DNA from: Candidatus Lumbricidiphila eiseniae
Lineage (GTDB): Bacteria > Actinomycetota > Actinomycetes > Actinomycetales > Microbacteriaceae
Length of the DNA: 64,000 nucleotides
Assembly (NCBI GenBank): GCA_002529645.1
Contig: NAEP01000028.1
Span: 155,488-219,487, forward strand
Direction of reading: 5' to 3'
Shown here: piece after piece, positions 28,947 through 35,974 of the stretch
How the letters are laid out: every line of letters starts with the position of its first letter
Position numbering within the stretch: position 1 is the first letter of the stretch
Program-made: the position numbers and the translations under genes
Notes under the pieces: generated by a model
Databases searched by the model: none
What the model was told of the DNA's origin: nothing
Seen by the model: only the letters and a program-made list of their open reading frames with translations

Positions 28947-29764
28947 CCGAGCTCAACCGCACGGTTCTGACTGTTCAGCACCTGACGAAGGACTTTGTCT
29001 TTCGGGGCGGGCGGGCGGCATGCGGCGCAGGCCGGGTTCATCGTGCCGTTGACGGTGTGTCCCTGGACATTTCGGAGGGCGAGATCCTGGGCCTGGCGGG
29101 CGGTTCCGGCAGTGGAAAGAGCACGCTCTCCAGGTGCATTATCCGTTTGGTGGAACCGGACTCGGGGCGGGTCTTTCTCCGGGGCGAGGATGTCCGCGCA
29201 GCCAAGGGCAGTGACCTGCGCGCGCTCCGGCGTCGCATCCAGATGGTTTTCCAGGACCCATACGCCTCGCTGGATCCACGGATGACGGTGGGTGCGGCGA
29301 TCCTTGAGGTCGGTCGTGTTCACAAGATGCCGGGCAGCAGCGATCCGAACTCGTTTGTCGCCACCCTGCTCGATCGCGTGCATCTGCACCGGAGCATGGC
29401 ATCACGCAGGCCGAGTGAACTGTCGGGTGGTCAGCGCCAGCGCGTTGCAATTGCACGTGCACTCGCGGCCGACCCCGACGTGTTGATCGCTGACGAAGCG
29501 GTGAGTGCACTCGACGTGTCTGTTCAGGCGCAGCTTCTCAACCTGTTCGTGGATCTGCGTGACGAACTCGGGCTTGCGATCCTGTTTGTGAGCCATCAGC
29601 TCGCCGTTCTTGCTCAGATCTCCGACCGTATCGCGGTTATGAACGCAGGTCGGATCGTGGAACTAGCGGACACCGCGTCGCTGCTCAGTAGTCCTGAGCA
29701 CGAATATGTGAGGGCACTGCTTGCCGCGCATCCCCACCCTGATCCGCGCCAGCGCATTCTGTAG
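28943..29764 (+). CDS. ABC importer ATP-binding protein, DppF/OppF type
   Basis: A 273-residue ATPase, the second of the pair. The GTG at 28943 overlaps the preceding stop as GTGA. Walker A is GGSGSGKST near residue 54, the signature is ELSGGQRQRVAIARA near 155, and Walker B is DVLIADEAVSALDVS near 174. In most relatives the Walker B continues DEP; here the Pro is Ala. The C-terminal domain is short. It completes the importer operon. Confidence 0.93.
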   Translation: MTELNRTVLTVQHLTKDFVFRGGRAACGAGRVHRAVDGVSLDISEGEILGLAGGSGSGKSTLSRCIIRLVEPDSGRVFLRGEDVRAAKGSDLRALRRRIQMVFQDPYASLDPRMTVGAAILEVGRVHKMPGSSDPNSFVATLLDRVHLHRSMASRRPSELSGGQRQRVAIARALAADPDVLIADEAVSALDVSVQAQLLNLFVDLRDELGLAILFVSHQLAVLAQISDRIAVMNAGRIVELADTASLLSSPEHEYVRALLAAHPHPDPRQRIL

Positions 29765-29816
29765 AATGGTGCGTTTGTGCACCAGCGTTAGCGTGCCTGA
29801 ACCGTGAGGAATCCCC

Positions 29817-30407
29817 GTGACAGAACTCGCCCCGCCGACTTCGCCTGCTCGTAGCGCCACGCGCGCGGTTAGCCGTACGGTCGGCTCCGTCATCTTTTTC
29901 AGCCGCTGGCTGCAGGCTCCGCTCTACCTGGGACTCATCGTCACCCAGGGGATCTACGTGTACGTGTTCATGACAGAACTCTGGACTCTGGGTGCGAAGG
30001 TTCTTCACGATCCGTCGCACGTCAACGAGGTCATCATCATGCTGGCCGTGCTCGGCCTGATCGACGTGGTCATGATCGCGAATCTGCTCATCATGGTGAT
30101 CATCGGCGGTTACGAGACGTTTGTTTCACGCATCAAGGTTGATGACCATCCCGATCAGCCGGAGTGGCTCTCGCACGTGAACGCGAACGTGTTGAAGGTG
30201 AAGCTGGCGATGGCCATCATTGGCATCTCGTCGATTCACTTGCTCAAGACTTTCATCGGCGTGGCCGACATCGGTGTTCCCGGTGGTGGCACGATCGGGC
30301 CGGACCGCTATACCAGCGAGGGCGTGATGTGGCAGGTGATCATCCACTGCGTCTTTATCCTGTCGGCAGTGGCCCTGGCTGCAATCGATCGGATGTCGAA
30401 GAAGTAG
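29817..30407 (+). CDS. YqhA/UPF0114-family membrane protein
   Basis: A 196-residue integral membrane protein with four hydrophobic segments. FFSRWLQAPLYLGLIVTQ near residue 27, the NLLIMVIIGGYETFVSR motif near 87 and HLLKTFIG near 142 match the UPF0114 family, whose function is not established. It starts with GTG at 29817, six bases after GAGGA. It is 52 bases after the importer operon and probably has its own promoter. A hairpin terminator follows. Confidence 0.9.
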   Translation: MTELAPPTSPARSATRAVSRTVGSVIFFSRWLQAPLYLGLIVTQGIYVYVFMTELWTLGAKVLHDPSHVNEVIIMLAVLGLIDVVMIANLLIMVIIGGYETFVSRIKVDDHPDQPEWLSHVNANVLKVKLAMAIIGISSIHLLKTFIGVADIGVPGGGTIGPDRYTSEGVMWQVIIHCVFILSAVALAAIDRMSKK

Positions 30408-30408
30408 T

Positions 30409-30426
30409 CGCTGGCCTCGGCCAGCG
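30409..30426 (+). terminator. Hairpin terminator after the YqhA-like gene
   Basis: CGCTGGCC, a 2-base loop and GGCCAGCG form a perfect 8-bp GC-rich stem that begins two bases after the stop codon. There is no U-tract, as is common in high-GC actinobacteria. Confidence 0.7.
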
Positions 30427-30453
30427 GCAGCGCAAAACAGCGTCACCATGGGA

Positions 30454-30502
30454 TGTCCGGGTCGCACCGTTTGCTCGGAATGTCCGGGTCGCACCGTGTG
30501 CT
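30454..30502 (+). repeat. 22-bp direct duplication (27-bp period)
   Basis: TGTCCGGGTCGCACCG plus TTTGCT or TGTGCT occurs at 30454-30475 and 30481-30502 with one mismatch. It lies just after the terminator of the YqhA-like gene. The function is unknown; it resembles other small duplications after gene ends in this window. Confidence 0.85.
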
Positions 30503-30538
30503 TTCCGTTCACTCGATGGCACTCGACGGTCTCCATGA

Positions 30539-30655
30539 CTACGCGGCATCACGGTTACGCAGGTTCACGTAGTAGCCGAGCACGGTAAAAACGGTGCTGT
30601 AAGCGGCAAGGCGGCACGACCCCTCGCGCCTGCTTCCACCTCGAACTCTCTTGTT
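30539..30655 (-). pseudogene. Possible 3' end of a membrane-protein gene cut by the IS island
   Basis: On the minus strand the last 23 codons read AYSTVFTVLGYYVNLRNRDA before a stop at 30539. This looks like a real transmembrane C-terminus. Upstream of it the frame turns to basic, low-complexity residues and meets a stop near 30,655, at the edge of the inverted repeat of the IS island. I cannot name the family. It may be the tail of a gene truncated by IS insertion, or chance. Confidence 0.3.
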
Positions 30656-30667
30656 TCACAACCCGCC

Positions 30668-30769
30668 TTCAAGGTGGAAGCGCAACACGTGGTGGTGTTC
30701 ATGTTCACTGGGTCAAGGGTTGCGCTTCTACGGGTATACATGATGGTCATGTGTCGTGAGGTTGAGCGG
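30668..30769 (+). repeat. Left 102-bp inverted repeat (IS30-type 5' end)
   Basis: This stretch matches the reverse complement of 32461-32562 at about nine of ten positions. It contains GGAAGCGCAAC and GGTTGCGCTTCT as an internal inverted pair. It reads into SRVALLRVYMMVMCREVERVQ, the start of the same reading frame as the IS30-type remnant on the right. Similarity ends shortly after 30,770. Confidence 0.85.
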
Positions 30770-30814
30770 GTCCAGGGGGGGCGTCCTGGTTAGACTCGAG
30801 ACGGGGTTGTCCGG

Positions 30815-30910
30815 GTGTGTGAGTTGCGGCGCCGGGACTGGCTGCTGGGGCAGGAGAACGGGGTCTTTAGGAAGGCGGTGGTGTGTCTGTTGCAAGCGAA
30901 CCTGGGTGGC
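30815..30910 (+). pseudogene. Possible IS3-family OrfA remnant
   Basis: One frame reads ELRRRDWLLGQENGVFRKAV followed by VCLLQANLGG. It resembles the C-terminal leucine-zipper and tail of IS3 OrfA proteins (LRREN..LEQENE.LRKAAAY...ANL). No start, HTH or OrfB is present. The call rests on one short stretch. Confidence 0.35.
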
Positions 30911-30962
30911 GTCCTTCTTGTTGGTGGAGTTTCTCAGCACCGTGCGGGTTCAGCTTCTGTGA

Positions 30963-31984
30963 TTATGCTGCAGTGAGTTCTGGGATCGTGACCTTCTCTT
31001 CGGTGGCGTTGAGGAGCCTCATGGAGTGCTCGCTGAAGTAGCGTTGGTTGGCGCTGTCCTATTCGTTGTGTTGCTTGATCAGGACGTGCTCGGCGAGGTG
31101 CAGCAGCGCGGTGGGGTTGGGGAATGTGCCGACGAGGTCGGTGTGATGCTTTATCTTCTTGTTGACCCGTTCGAGGGGGTTTGTGGACCAGATCTGCCGC
31201 CAGTGCGCGTAGGGGAACGCCGCGAACGCGAGTAGGTCGTCGCGGGCGGACTCGAGCATCTCGGCGATCTTCGGGTGGGAGCGGGTGAGTATCTTCACGA
31301 CCTCGTCGAATTGAGCGTGAATATGCTTCTTGTCGGGTTGCGCGAAGATCGTGCGGATGATCGATGCGGGCATCGGACCGGCGCTCTTCTGCAGGTTCGA
31401 GAGCACGTTCCTCATGAAATGGACTCGACATCTCTGCCAGCTGGAGCCGACGAACACGGTCTTGATCGCGGCGATCAGCCCGCTGTGAGCGTGGCGAGAT
31501 GATGAGCTTCACCCCGTCCAGTCCGCGAGCCTTCAACGACCGCAGGAAGGTGGTCCAGAACGGCTGCGATTCGGTCTCGCCGACCTCGAAGCCGAGGACT
31601 TCGCTTCTTCCGGTCTGCGGCGACGCCGACCACGACCGCCTGGGACACCACCGGGCGGCCGATCCGGGCTTTGCAATAGGTCGCGTCGAGGAACACGTAC
31701 GGGTAGGTCGCATCGGCCAGCGGGCGGTCCCGGAACGCGGCGAGGTCCTCATCGAGGTTCGCGCAGATCCGCGACGCCTCCGACGTCGAGATCCCCGTGT
31801 CCGCGCCCAGCGCCTTCACCAGATCATCGAGCTTCCGGGTCCAGACGCCGTGCACGTACGCCTCCATCACCACCGCGAACAGCGCCTGATAGAACGTTTC
31901 GGTCGCCGTCCGGATCCGGTCGGTGACCTCGGTGAGTTTCAGTTCCCCGAGGAGCTCAAGAAGGACAGACTGGTCTAGAGCCAT
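30963..31984 (-). pseudogene. IS256-family (mutator) transposase, multiply inactivated
   Basis: The frame starts at the ATG at 31984 (MALDQSVLLELLGELK) and ends TIPELTAA at 30963. Only about 340 codons remain of the family's usual 400 or so. The N-terminal TATETFYQAL joins directly to FAVVMEAYVHGV near 31,880; in intact relatives about 65 residues lie between them. Frameshifts occur near 31,610 and 31,490, and an in-frame TAG lies at 31059-31061 (QHNE*). The catalytic region around FLDATYCK and the Glu in STNPLERVNK remain, but the second Asp region is scrambled. It is inactive without help in trans. Confidence 0.88.
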
Positions 31985-32049
31985 CGTGCGTATGTATCTT
32001 CCTGTGAGTGACTTTGATCGGCACCCACTGACCATCACACGATGGCTCA

Positions 32050-32490
32050 CCACGACAACGACGTGACACCCGAGCCGAAAAACCACACCAACTCCTGGGA
32101 CGCCACCCGGGTCCGGGAACTCGATCTGAGACCTGCCCCCGAATCATCCGGGGGTGCCCACCCTGCCCGGAGCCTGTCTATCACCCACCCCATCATCCGA
32201 TCCTGCACAAACACCCACGGCCGGTGGGAGTTCAACGCTCGCTTACGATACCGGCGCTCCGTCCGTTCCGCCCGGTACTGCGTTGTGGTCACTGGACCAG
32301 ATATGTAACCGAACATCCCGGAACGGACGATATGACTCATCATTCATTCCGCGGCATCCATCTGTTCGAGACGTGTCTCTTGCGACACCATGGACACAGA
32401 CCGACCCAACACCGCAGCGACCTGCCGAACAGACCACCCCGCACCATTCTCGATCTGAATCCGCTCAACCCAACAACACATGACCGCCAT
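32050..32490 (-). pseudogene. IS30-family transposase remnant
   Basis: The minus strand encodes MAVMCCWVERIQIENGAGWS followed by VRQVAAVLGRSVSMVSQETR, the HTH of IS30-type transposases (GWSxRxIAxxLGRSxSTVSRE). It then stops or shifts frame near 32,345. A second frame carries YRAERTERRYRKRALNSH and MMGWVIDRLRAGW, the next conserved section. After 32,150 the frame shifts again. The DDE domain is missing: the element is cut where the IS256-type element begins. Confidence 0.72.
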
Positions 32491-32562
32491 GTATACCCAT
32501 AGAAGCGCAACCCTTGACTCAGTGAACACGAACACCACCACGTGTTGCGCTTCCACCTTGAA
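32461..32562 (-). repeat. Right 102-bp inverted repeat (IS30-type 5' end)
   Basis: This is the inverted partner of 30668-30769 and contains the upstream region and first codons of the IS30-type remnant. The two copies point toward each other, so they are the same end of two element copies, not the two ends of one IS. Confidence 0.85.
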
Positions 32563-32679
32563 GCACGGATCTTGTTTCAAAACCAACACGGCGATATGGT
32601 CTCAGATTAGGATCCACTACCGCAGTCGTGTGGAGCCGACATCCGCCGCAACACTGGGAAAGATCATGAGGAGATGCCG

Positions 32680-33214
32680 ATGGAGGGCAGAAGCAAGCGG
32701 GCGTTTCTCGCCGCCACTGTGGTCGCACTGTTGATTGCCGGAGGCATGGTCGTCGGCACGCCAGCATTCGCGAACACAGGACTTGAGGAGGAAGCGTCGG
32801 TTCAGGTATGGCAGATTGATCGCGTCGACCAGCTCAAAAATTGGTCGGGACGCAGCGCAGCGCCGAAATCGATGCGATTATGAACTCCGGCGACCCCGCA
32901 GAGGTCCTGATCGATTCCGATACCGGAGAAGTACTCTCTGCGATGAGCACAGCCATCACGCCATCGCTCTCTCCATGGTTAGGCCAGGATGCTCCACCGG
33001 CAGTCTGTGCATGAAGAACACAAGCAACACTCCATTCGGATACACGGGCACAGGGTCACTCTCCGCAACCTGGGCCGGCATCAAGTGCATCGCCGCAGGC
33101 AACGTCTGGAGCATGTTCACCTACAACGGCATCAAGACGACACTGAACTCCAACGTCTCAGCCAACCTCACCAGCGTGCTCAACGTGACGCGCATATCTC
33201 GAGGCGTTGCATAA
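32680..33214 (+). pseudogene. Small secreted-protein gene with two frameshifts
   Basis: The ATG at 32680 has GAGGAG upstream and gives a clean signal peptide (KRAFLAATVVALLIAGGMVV, cleavage after PAFA). The frame continues EEEASVQVWQIDRVDQLK and then ends at 32883. A sensible continuation is in a second frame from the A5 run at 32836-32840 (GTQRSAEIDAIMNSGDPAEV, LIDSDTGEVLSAMSTAITPS). Another is in a third frame from about 32,975 (GCSTGSLCMKNTSNTPFGYT, then FTYNGIKTTLNSNVSANL to 33214). Both shifts have the same sign and fit two one-base deletions. Joined, the product would be a secreted protein of about 178 residues. It precedes a related export cassette and is next to the IS island. Confidence 0.65.
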
Positions 33215-33390
33215 CCCCACCACGCAAGGCGAGCGCTGGTTCAGGTGATTTTCAGACAGGAACTCTCGTGTGTATCATTACATGTGTGGCGACGGCGAAG
33301 GCAGGCGCTTTCAGACGGGGGATTCCCCCTCGTTTGTCCTTGAAATGATCGTTCGTCACAGGGTGACGGCTTGATGAATGGAGAGAAGAC

Positions 33391-33729
33391 ATGAAGAAGA
33401 AGTTGTGGTCAGTTCTTGCCGGTGGAGTGGTTGCGGCGGGACTTGCGTTCGGGGTGGCAGCGCCAGCGTCGGCGTTCCCGATCTATGAAGATTCCAACTA
33501 TCGCGGCTACGCCTACCAGGCAATTTGGGCGCGGAAGGATGGTCTCGGCACGATCAACCGGAAAGGTTCGTCGATGAGGGCTCCGGCGGGGGGGAAGACC
33601 TTCTACGAAGGTCTCGGTTATGTTGGCCGCTCGGTCCACCTCCGAGGCAATGTCCCGTGTCTGTCGAATATCAGGACCGGGCTGGGATGGTTTCAGACCT
33701 GGAACGATCGAATCCAGAGCTACAACTAG
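33391..33729 (+). CDS. Small secreted beta/gamma-crystallin-like protein
   Basis: A 112-residue protein with a strong signal peptide (MKKKLWSVLAGGVVAAGLAF, cleavage after APASA). The mature part has two Greek-key-like motifs: FPIYEDSNYRGYAYQ and TFYEGLGYVGRSVHL, ending WNDRIQSYN. The Y-E-x-x-x-Y-x-G pattern and the W-N-D-R-I end are typical of microbial beta/gamma-crystallin and peptidase-inhibitor I36 domains. An inhibitor, a wall-associated or an antimicrobial role is possible. The gene precedes a lipoprotein/adaptor/ABC operon that could export or protect against it. A hairpin GGGGG-ATT-CCCCC lies about 65 bases upstream. Confidence 0.78.
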   Translation: MKKKLWSVLAGGVVAAGLAFGVAAPASAFPIYEDSNYRGYAYQAIWARKDGLGTINRKGSSMRAPAGGKTFYEGLGYVGRSVHLRGNVPCLSNIRTGLGWFQTWNDRIQSYN

Positions 33730-33819
33730 GGATTGACGGCTCTTGATGTGCTGGAGACTGCGGTTCTTTGTTTCCAGTGCATCGGGACTCTTCGTGATGA
33801 GTGCGGGAGGGGTAGGCGG

Positions 33820-34722
33820 GTGGGCGAAGTGACAGGTCGGCACCAGCGTCGTAGTGGGAAGTTTCTGTGGGGCGTGGTCGGCGTTCTCGTCGCTGTTGTG
33901 GGCCTGAGCGGGTGCGGGGTTGGTGCCCCCGGGCCGGATGATTCTGTCCGCGCGCGTCTGGATCCGGTGAGTGGTGAGATCGTGATGCCGATGGATGAAT
34001 ACGCGTTCTATGGTCGCCATGCCGACAGGCGCACCTTTACTGCTGCCGTCGAAGCGGTGGTCGGCGAGTGCATGGAGGCCAAGGGGTTTACCTACGCGGT
34101 TGCCCAGGTGCAGGCCGACCCGTCGACTGACCTTGATGACCGGACCTTCGGGATCTGGGAAGAGCAGCGCGCAGCGCGGTACGGGTGGGGTCACGCGGTC
34201 TCGCCTCTGTCTGCTGCACTAGAAAAGGCACGGGTGGTGGGTGGCGCGAATTGGATCGCAGCTTATGACGCCTGCGCTGAAACAGACGCGTCCGTCTTGA
34301 AGACCATGGAGGCCGTCACTCCGCCGCAGGATGAGTATCTCAACAGCCTCGTCTCGCGATTGGAGAGCGAGGCCTTGAGCAATGCGCGGAAGGATGGACA
34401 GTGGCGGGAGGCACGTGAGCCGTGGGTGAAGTGTCTGGCTGAGGCGGGGCTCACTGCCGAAGAAGGTGAGAGCTACGCCTCGAAGCAGTCCAGCGCACTG
34501 CTAGGTGCGGGCAAAGCAGGGAACACTGAAGAGGGAATCCGTCTGGCCTCGATCGAGGCGCGATGCAACACCACAACTCGTCTGACACAGAGGCTTGCAG
34601 ACCTCGAAGCGGCCTACCAACAGCCGCTGATCGCCGCGAACCAGGCAGCGTTAAACAAGGAGAAAGAGCGTAAGCAAGAGTTTCTCTTAGCTGCGCGCGA
34701 TTACATCAACACCCATGGCTGA
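33820..34722 (+). CDS. Lipoprotein of the adaptor/ABC cassette
   Basis: A 300-residue lipoprotein. The best start is the GTG at 33820 (VGEVTGRHQRRSGKFLWG), seven bases after GGAGGGG. The signal peptide WGVVGVLVAVVGLSGCG has a lipobox (LSGC). The mature part is mostly helical and charged, with ECMEAKGFTYAV near residue 85 and three more Cys. I do not recognise a named domain. Similar lipoproteins with an E-C-M-x-x-K-G-F motif occur beside peptidoglycan-binding adaptors in actinobacteria. It overlaps the adaptor gene by eight bases, so it is part of the same operon. Confidence 0.7.
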   Translation: MGEVTGRHQRRSGKFLWGVVGVLVAVVGLSGCGVGAPGPDDSVRARLDPVSGEIVMPMDEYAFYGRHADRRTFTAAVEAVVGECMEAKGFTYAVAQVQADPSTDLDDRTFGIWEEQRAARYGWGHAVSPLSAALEKARVVGGANWIAAYDACAETDASVLKTMEAVTPPQDEYLNSLVSRLESEALSNARKDGQWREAREPWVKCLAEAGLTAEEGESYASKQSSALLGAGKAGNTEEGIRLASIEARCNTTTRLTQRLADLEAAYQQPLIAANQAALNKEKERKQEFLLAARDYINTHG

Positions 34723-35974
34723 CCGCCACTTGGCAGACGATGACGAATCCAGTGTCGCAGACCGGGAACCGTCGGAGCACTCGCGTGGACGGTTGCGGCG
34801 CATCGAGCACCCCATTAGAGCCGTCGTGTGGGCAGTGGTTTTGGTCGCAGCGATCACGGCTTCGTTTCTCACCGGTCGGCTGGTGCAGGTCCCAGACCGG
34901 GATCAACTCGCGCAGGCGCAGCGGCCGATTCAGGTCACCGCGCAGGTGGAAGAGCGTGTTGTCGACGCGCGTACCGTGATGGTGGGACGCGTCGTCGCCG
35001 GGCGCACACAGATGCTCAACATGAATTCGTTGCCTGAACCCGCGGTGGTGACAAGGCAGGCGGTCAAAGTTGGGGACATAATCAGGCCAGGAAGCCTCAT
35101 CGGTGCCATCTCGGGGAAACCTGTATTTGCGCTGTCGGCCCCGTTGGGGCTTTATCGTGATCTGTACACCCACGATAGCGGCGATGACGTATCCTCCCTC
35201 CAGCAAGCACTGCGGGGTATTGGTGCCGATGTTGATGTCACTGGCCGGGTGAATTGGAAGACCACCGCGGCCATCACAAAACTCTTCGTGGGCAAAGGCT
35301 TCCCTGCACCGACACGTGCCACCGTGGGAGCCGGGAAATCCTCGCCCTCAGGCACCGGAGAGGAGAGTGCCGCATCCTCTCACCCAGCAGACAAGCCCAA
35401 TGCTCAAGACGATCCAGCCATTCCTTACACCAGTTTCGTCCCTCTGCCGGTAGCTGAGGCAACCGTCACTCAGTCCCTCCCAGTCGGTGCCGTGGTGGCA
35501 AAAGATACCCCCTTGGTGACCGTGCAGATCAGTGCGAACACTGTCTCGTTCCGGGCCGACGCGGTCCTTGCTGCGAAACTCTCCGAAGGGCAGGGAGTGA
35601 GCATTCAGGCTGATACTCAGCAGTTCGCGGGAACGATCGCGGCGATCAGCGAATTCACTGAGGCCTCCGAAGGCAAGATTCCTGGTCGTGACATCACCGT
35701 CACTTCATCCGACCCCAAATTCGCTGAACTCAAAGCCGGGCTCAGCGTCACCGTGCTTCCGCAAGCTCCGCACGAGAAGTCCCTCGCTGTGCCCACGGTC
35801 GCAATCCGGCAAGACTCCGAAGGGAACTACCTCCTCATTCCCGGTGCCACCGGTGCAGACACGAAACAGCCCACGTCTCAACGTATTCCCGTAACAATCA
35901 ACTACTCAGGTAACGGGTGGACCGCGATCTCGAGCGACCTGCTCAAGCCTGGTGCCGAGGTGATTCTGCGTTGA
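34715..35974 (+). CDS. Membrane-fusion (adaptor) protein with peptidoglycan-binding domain
   Basis: A 419-residue MacA/HlyD-like adaptor. One N-terminal membrane helix (AVVWAVVLVAAITASFLTG, residues 37-55) is followed by an exported part. VKVGDIIRPGSLIGAISGKPVF near residue 118 is a lipoyl/barrel-sandwich hybrid piece. DDVSSLQQALRGIGADVDVT near 156 is a PG_binding_1 domain. A second barrel piece (LPVGAVVAKDTPLVTV) and a C-terminal beta domain follow. Such adaptors link an ABC transporter to the wall. It is coupled to the MacB-like gene by a TTGA overlap. Confidence 0.85.
   Translation: MADRHLADDDESSVADREPSEHSRGRLRRIEHPIRAVVWAVVLVAAITASFLTGRLVQVPDRDQLAQAQRPIQVTAQVEERVVDARTVMVGRVVAGRTQMLNMNSLPEPAVVTRQAVKVGDIIRPGSLIGAISGKPVFALSAPLGLYRDLYTHDSGDDVSSLQQALRGIGADVDVTGRVNWKTTAAITKLFVGKGFPAPTRATVGAGKSSPSGTGEESAASSHPADKPNAQDDPAIPYTSFVPLPVAEATVTQSLPVGAVVAKDTPLVTVQISANTVSFRADAVLAAKLSEGQGVSIQADTQQFAGTIAAISEFTEASEGKIPGRDITVTSSDPKFAELKAGLSVTVLPQAPHEKSLAVPTVAIRQDSEGNYLLIPGATGADTKQPTSQRIPVTINYSGNGWTAISSDLLKPGAEVILR

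Larger units (their letters stand above)
30650..32579. mobile_element. Degenerate composite insertion-sequence island
   Basis: The 1.9-kb block holds remnants of at least two IS families between 102-bp inverted repeats (30668-30769 and 32461-32562). The 9-base sequence CTTGTTTCA occurs just outside both ends in the same orientation (30650-30658 and 32571-32579), which could be a target-site duplication of the whole block. The inside contains a decayed IS256-family transposase and IS30-family pieces facing inward from both ends. Nothing inside is likely to be functional. Confidence 0.7.

Noticed and set aside
32831..32845. Programmed ribosomal frameshift in the secreted-protein gene
   Set aside because: A second shift of the same sign is needed downstream and no stimulatory structure is evident; decay is simpler.
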